Source: Tubiluchus corallicola (taxonomy: Eukaryota; Priapulida; Priapulimorpha; Priapulimorphida; Tubiluchidae). From it: a stretch of DNA of 64,000 nucleotides. Position 1 is the stretch's first letter. Each line of letters starts with the position of its first letter. The notes below the pieces were generated by a model that was not told the DNA's origin, searched no databases, and saw only the letters and a list, made by a program, of their open reading frames with translations. This document shows positions 57,701 through 60,700 of this stretch, in pieces. The position numbers and the translations under genes were made by a program. Location: positions 731,173 through 795,172 of the forward strand of contig JAQGDQ010000007.1 of assembly GCA_030141605.1 (NCBI GenBank), given 5' to 3'.

Positions 57701-60700
57701 ATTTCAGACAATAAATTTCTTACGAATAAAAATGGCAAAAGCAATTACATGGCATCAACTTAATACTAAATAAATTTACAATTCGCACAAATCACGTTTA
57801 ACGTAAAGAACAGTTCCCGTTATTTGGAAAATTTTTGTGCCGGCATCACAACATATTTCAAATGTCATCACAATGTTCATGAAATTTCAAAAAATGAATT
57901 TCTTTAATATCTTTTTAAAATTTTATTTGTATATTTGTTAAAAAATCCAATAAAAGAAAACAATAATTAAGACAGACTTAGGCAACATATATTTGCACAT
58001 TTTTTGCACAAACATATGAATTCACGCAATTTTCTGCTATTCTTAATATTCTGTTCTATTCTAGCCTATTCTGACTTATGTCTTTTTCCACTGCATTCCA
58101 TTCTGTGCCAACCCAGTGTACTCTATTCAATTATAACTGTATCACACAATCTCACAATGCGGTGTTGTGAGCTCTGGCGTACTTTTTCAATCGTCTAAGA
58201 GTACCATTTTTTACATATTACACTCCACGCAAATTATACATCAACGCCAAAGAATTCAACAATATTCTGCCACGTATTCAAGCGGTAAAAAGCTATTATA
58301 CTGGATTACTGCCACACAACAAGGCAAGAAATTCACGCTGTGGAATTGTGTGCAGCAAGGAGGAAATCTTAGGCCTTCAGGTCTCGGGTTCAAAATCCTG
58401 ACTGGTCCAGTTTTTCAGTGTCTCATTTGTATAAAGTGTCTCCTTTTTGCAACTCATTATCCGCAATGGGTAATAATTGGTAAATGAACCGAATAGTTTA
58501 TAAAAATTCTGCCAATCACAGTCATAATTAATTAATGATATCGTTAGTTGCCAGCTAATTTGAAAAAGAATTTAGTTTCAGTTGCTTTAGTTTTGCTAAG
58601 TACTGCTTAAAACGGAAGCTACAGATTTGTAAAAATAGCTCTAACTCTATAACTATCACATTTACTTTTAAAAATTACAGGTGTCAGGTGCTACAACACG
58701 ACAAAGACCTCTCTCTGAGTGTGTACAATACCCAATTTTTCAAGAAGAACTGTCTTTTCCTTACCCAAGGGGCATTGGGTGACAAGTTGATTAGTGTGAA
58801 AATACGACAGCGTACAAAACGCCGGGCTCAAACAAAGTTGCACAAAACTACGAGCGCAACCACTTTGATCAACGATTCCCAATTTTCTGCCACACTGTTT
58901 AATTCAACAACTAACGTAATTACTATTATATAATTTATGAGTATTTAGCTAGGAGTAATTCCCAGTAATTAGGCATGACTGTACCAGACAATTAACAATG
59001 ACGAATGATAATCATATGGTAATGGCGTTATACAAATTTACATTGATAATTCATTACCAGTGTTGTGATTTTCACCACACCTAGGAGAAAACGTTCGTCA
59101 GCTTAATTACACTGAGCATTCCCAAATGAACTAGATCTGTTTCTTGATAATTATTAATAATAAATGTTACCTAGAAGAAATGACTATTTTATAAATACGT
59201 ATCAAAAGTTTGTAGCTATAAGACTTAGCAGAACCTTTGACGCCTAGAATTATAACAAGCAGAACCTGTAGCAGGCAAGCAGCTAGATTATAGCAAGCAG
59301 AACCTGTAGCAGGCAAGCAGCTTCTTTATAGCAAGTAGGACCTGTAGCAGGCAAGCAGCTAGAATTATACCAAGCAGAATAAAATTTTGGGCACATATTT
59401 ATGATAAAGAATGTGATGATGCCAGTGTTCTAATTAATGGCTCCGCCATTCAAACTCAGAGAGATCACAATGAATGACTTTATGCCTTGGAAGAGCATGG
59501 TAAATGTGCATTATATTTAAATTTCAAAATGGTTAGACACCATCGAATCAAGTTATGAAACAGCTCTTACCAATATACTTAAGTATTTAACAAACAATAG
59601 ATGTAGTACAAACATTCTTTCCAAATTTATGGAGGAAAACTATTCAATCAGCTCCCTCAAACTATCCCAGCTCTAACTGTCATGAATTTTAAAAAAAAGG
59701 GTGCTTCAAATACAATATTGAAGAATTTTTCTCGAAATCTGCAAATTAACTTCTCACATGTTTTAATCTAGGATGTGTTTTTAAACTTATAGGCTTACAA
59801 TGATATTGTAACTTGTATATTCAAAGATTTAGTTTTAATTTGTTTTTTATGCTTTATTTTTTCATTTAATCAATTTGTGCTCATTTTATCAGCTGAATTT
59901 AAACCCAAAATCTTTTATTTACTGGATAATTTTGTACATGCATGTAAAATTTATATATATGATGTACTTTTAAAAATTTTGTATTTCGCATTTTGCATTT
60001 TTTATGTTTATTTATACTATGTATTGTTTTAGTATCGACCTGGATGTAAAGGGGATGACTCATTCTAGCTACCTAGTTTAAATAAAGCTCTTATCTTATC
60101 CTATCTTATCTTATCTAGTTATAATTTATTTATCAGCGATTTCCTGTTCAAAAAAACCTGAAGGCATAAGAAATGCTCTTGTGAAGTGCAACGTTTTGAA
60201 GTAGAAAGATTTTGAAAAGATCGTGTGGGAGTTCAAAAGGTATCTTGCCGCTTATTAGAATTCCACCTATATTTACAAATCAAAATACATGTAGCGTTGT
60301 CATTTCTCCCACACCTTCCGACTGTGAACCATTACAGGACCACCCCTCCCCCAGGTGTGACTAAAAACAACCTCTTCATATTACATTCTGTCCCCAGGCA
60401 TCATTGAAACATACTTTACAATCATAATACTGCCATTGTAATGGCACTAATGCATGCCTTGGACAATATAACTCTTGTTAGTACACCCCCTCCCCGCATA
60501 AGACCACTCTGAGTAGATATAATAAAATATTAGACATGTAATAAATGAAGATACTAAATCAGCTGATGCGGCAAACTTGACGCCATCCATTTATGACATT
60601 TATAAAATACTTAACTGTATAAAAACTAAAAATATGTAAGTTTTAAGTATTAAAAAGTGATTTAAATACATGAAACAGAAGATGAAAATGAGACAGAACA

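Noticed and set aside
58359-58405. B-box-like GGTTCAAAATC
   Set aside because: No matching A box at the right distance, so not called as a tRNA or SINE.
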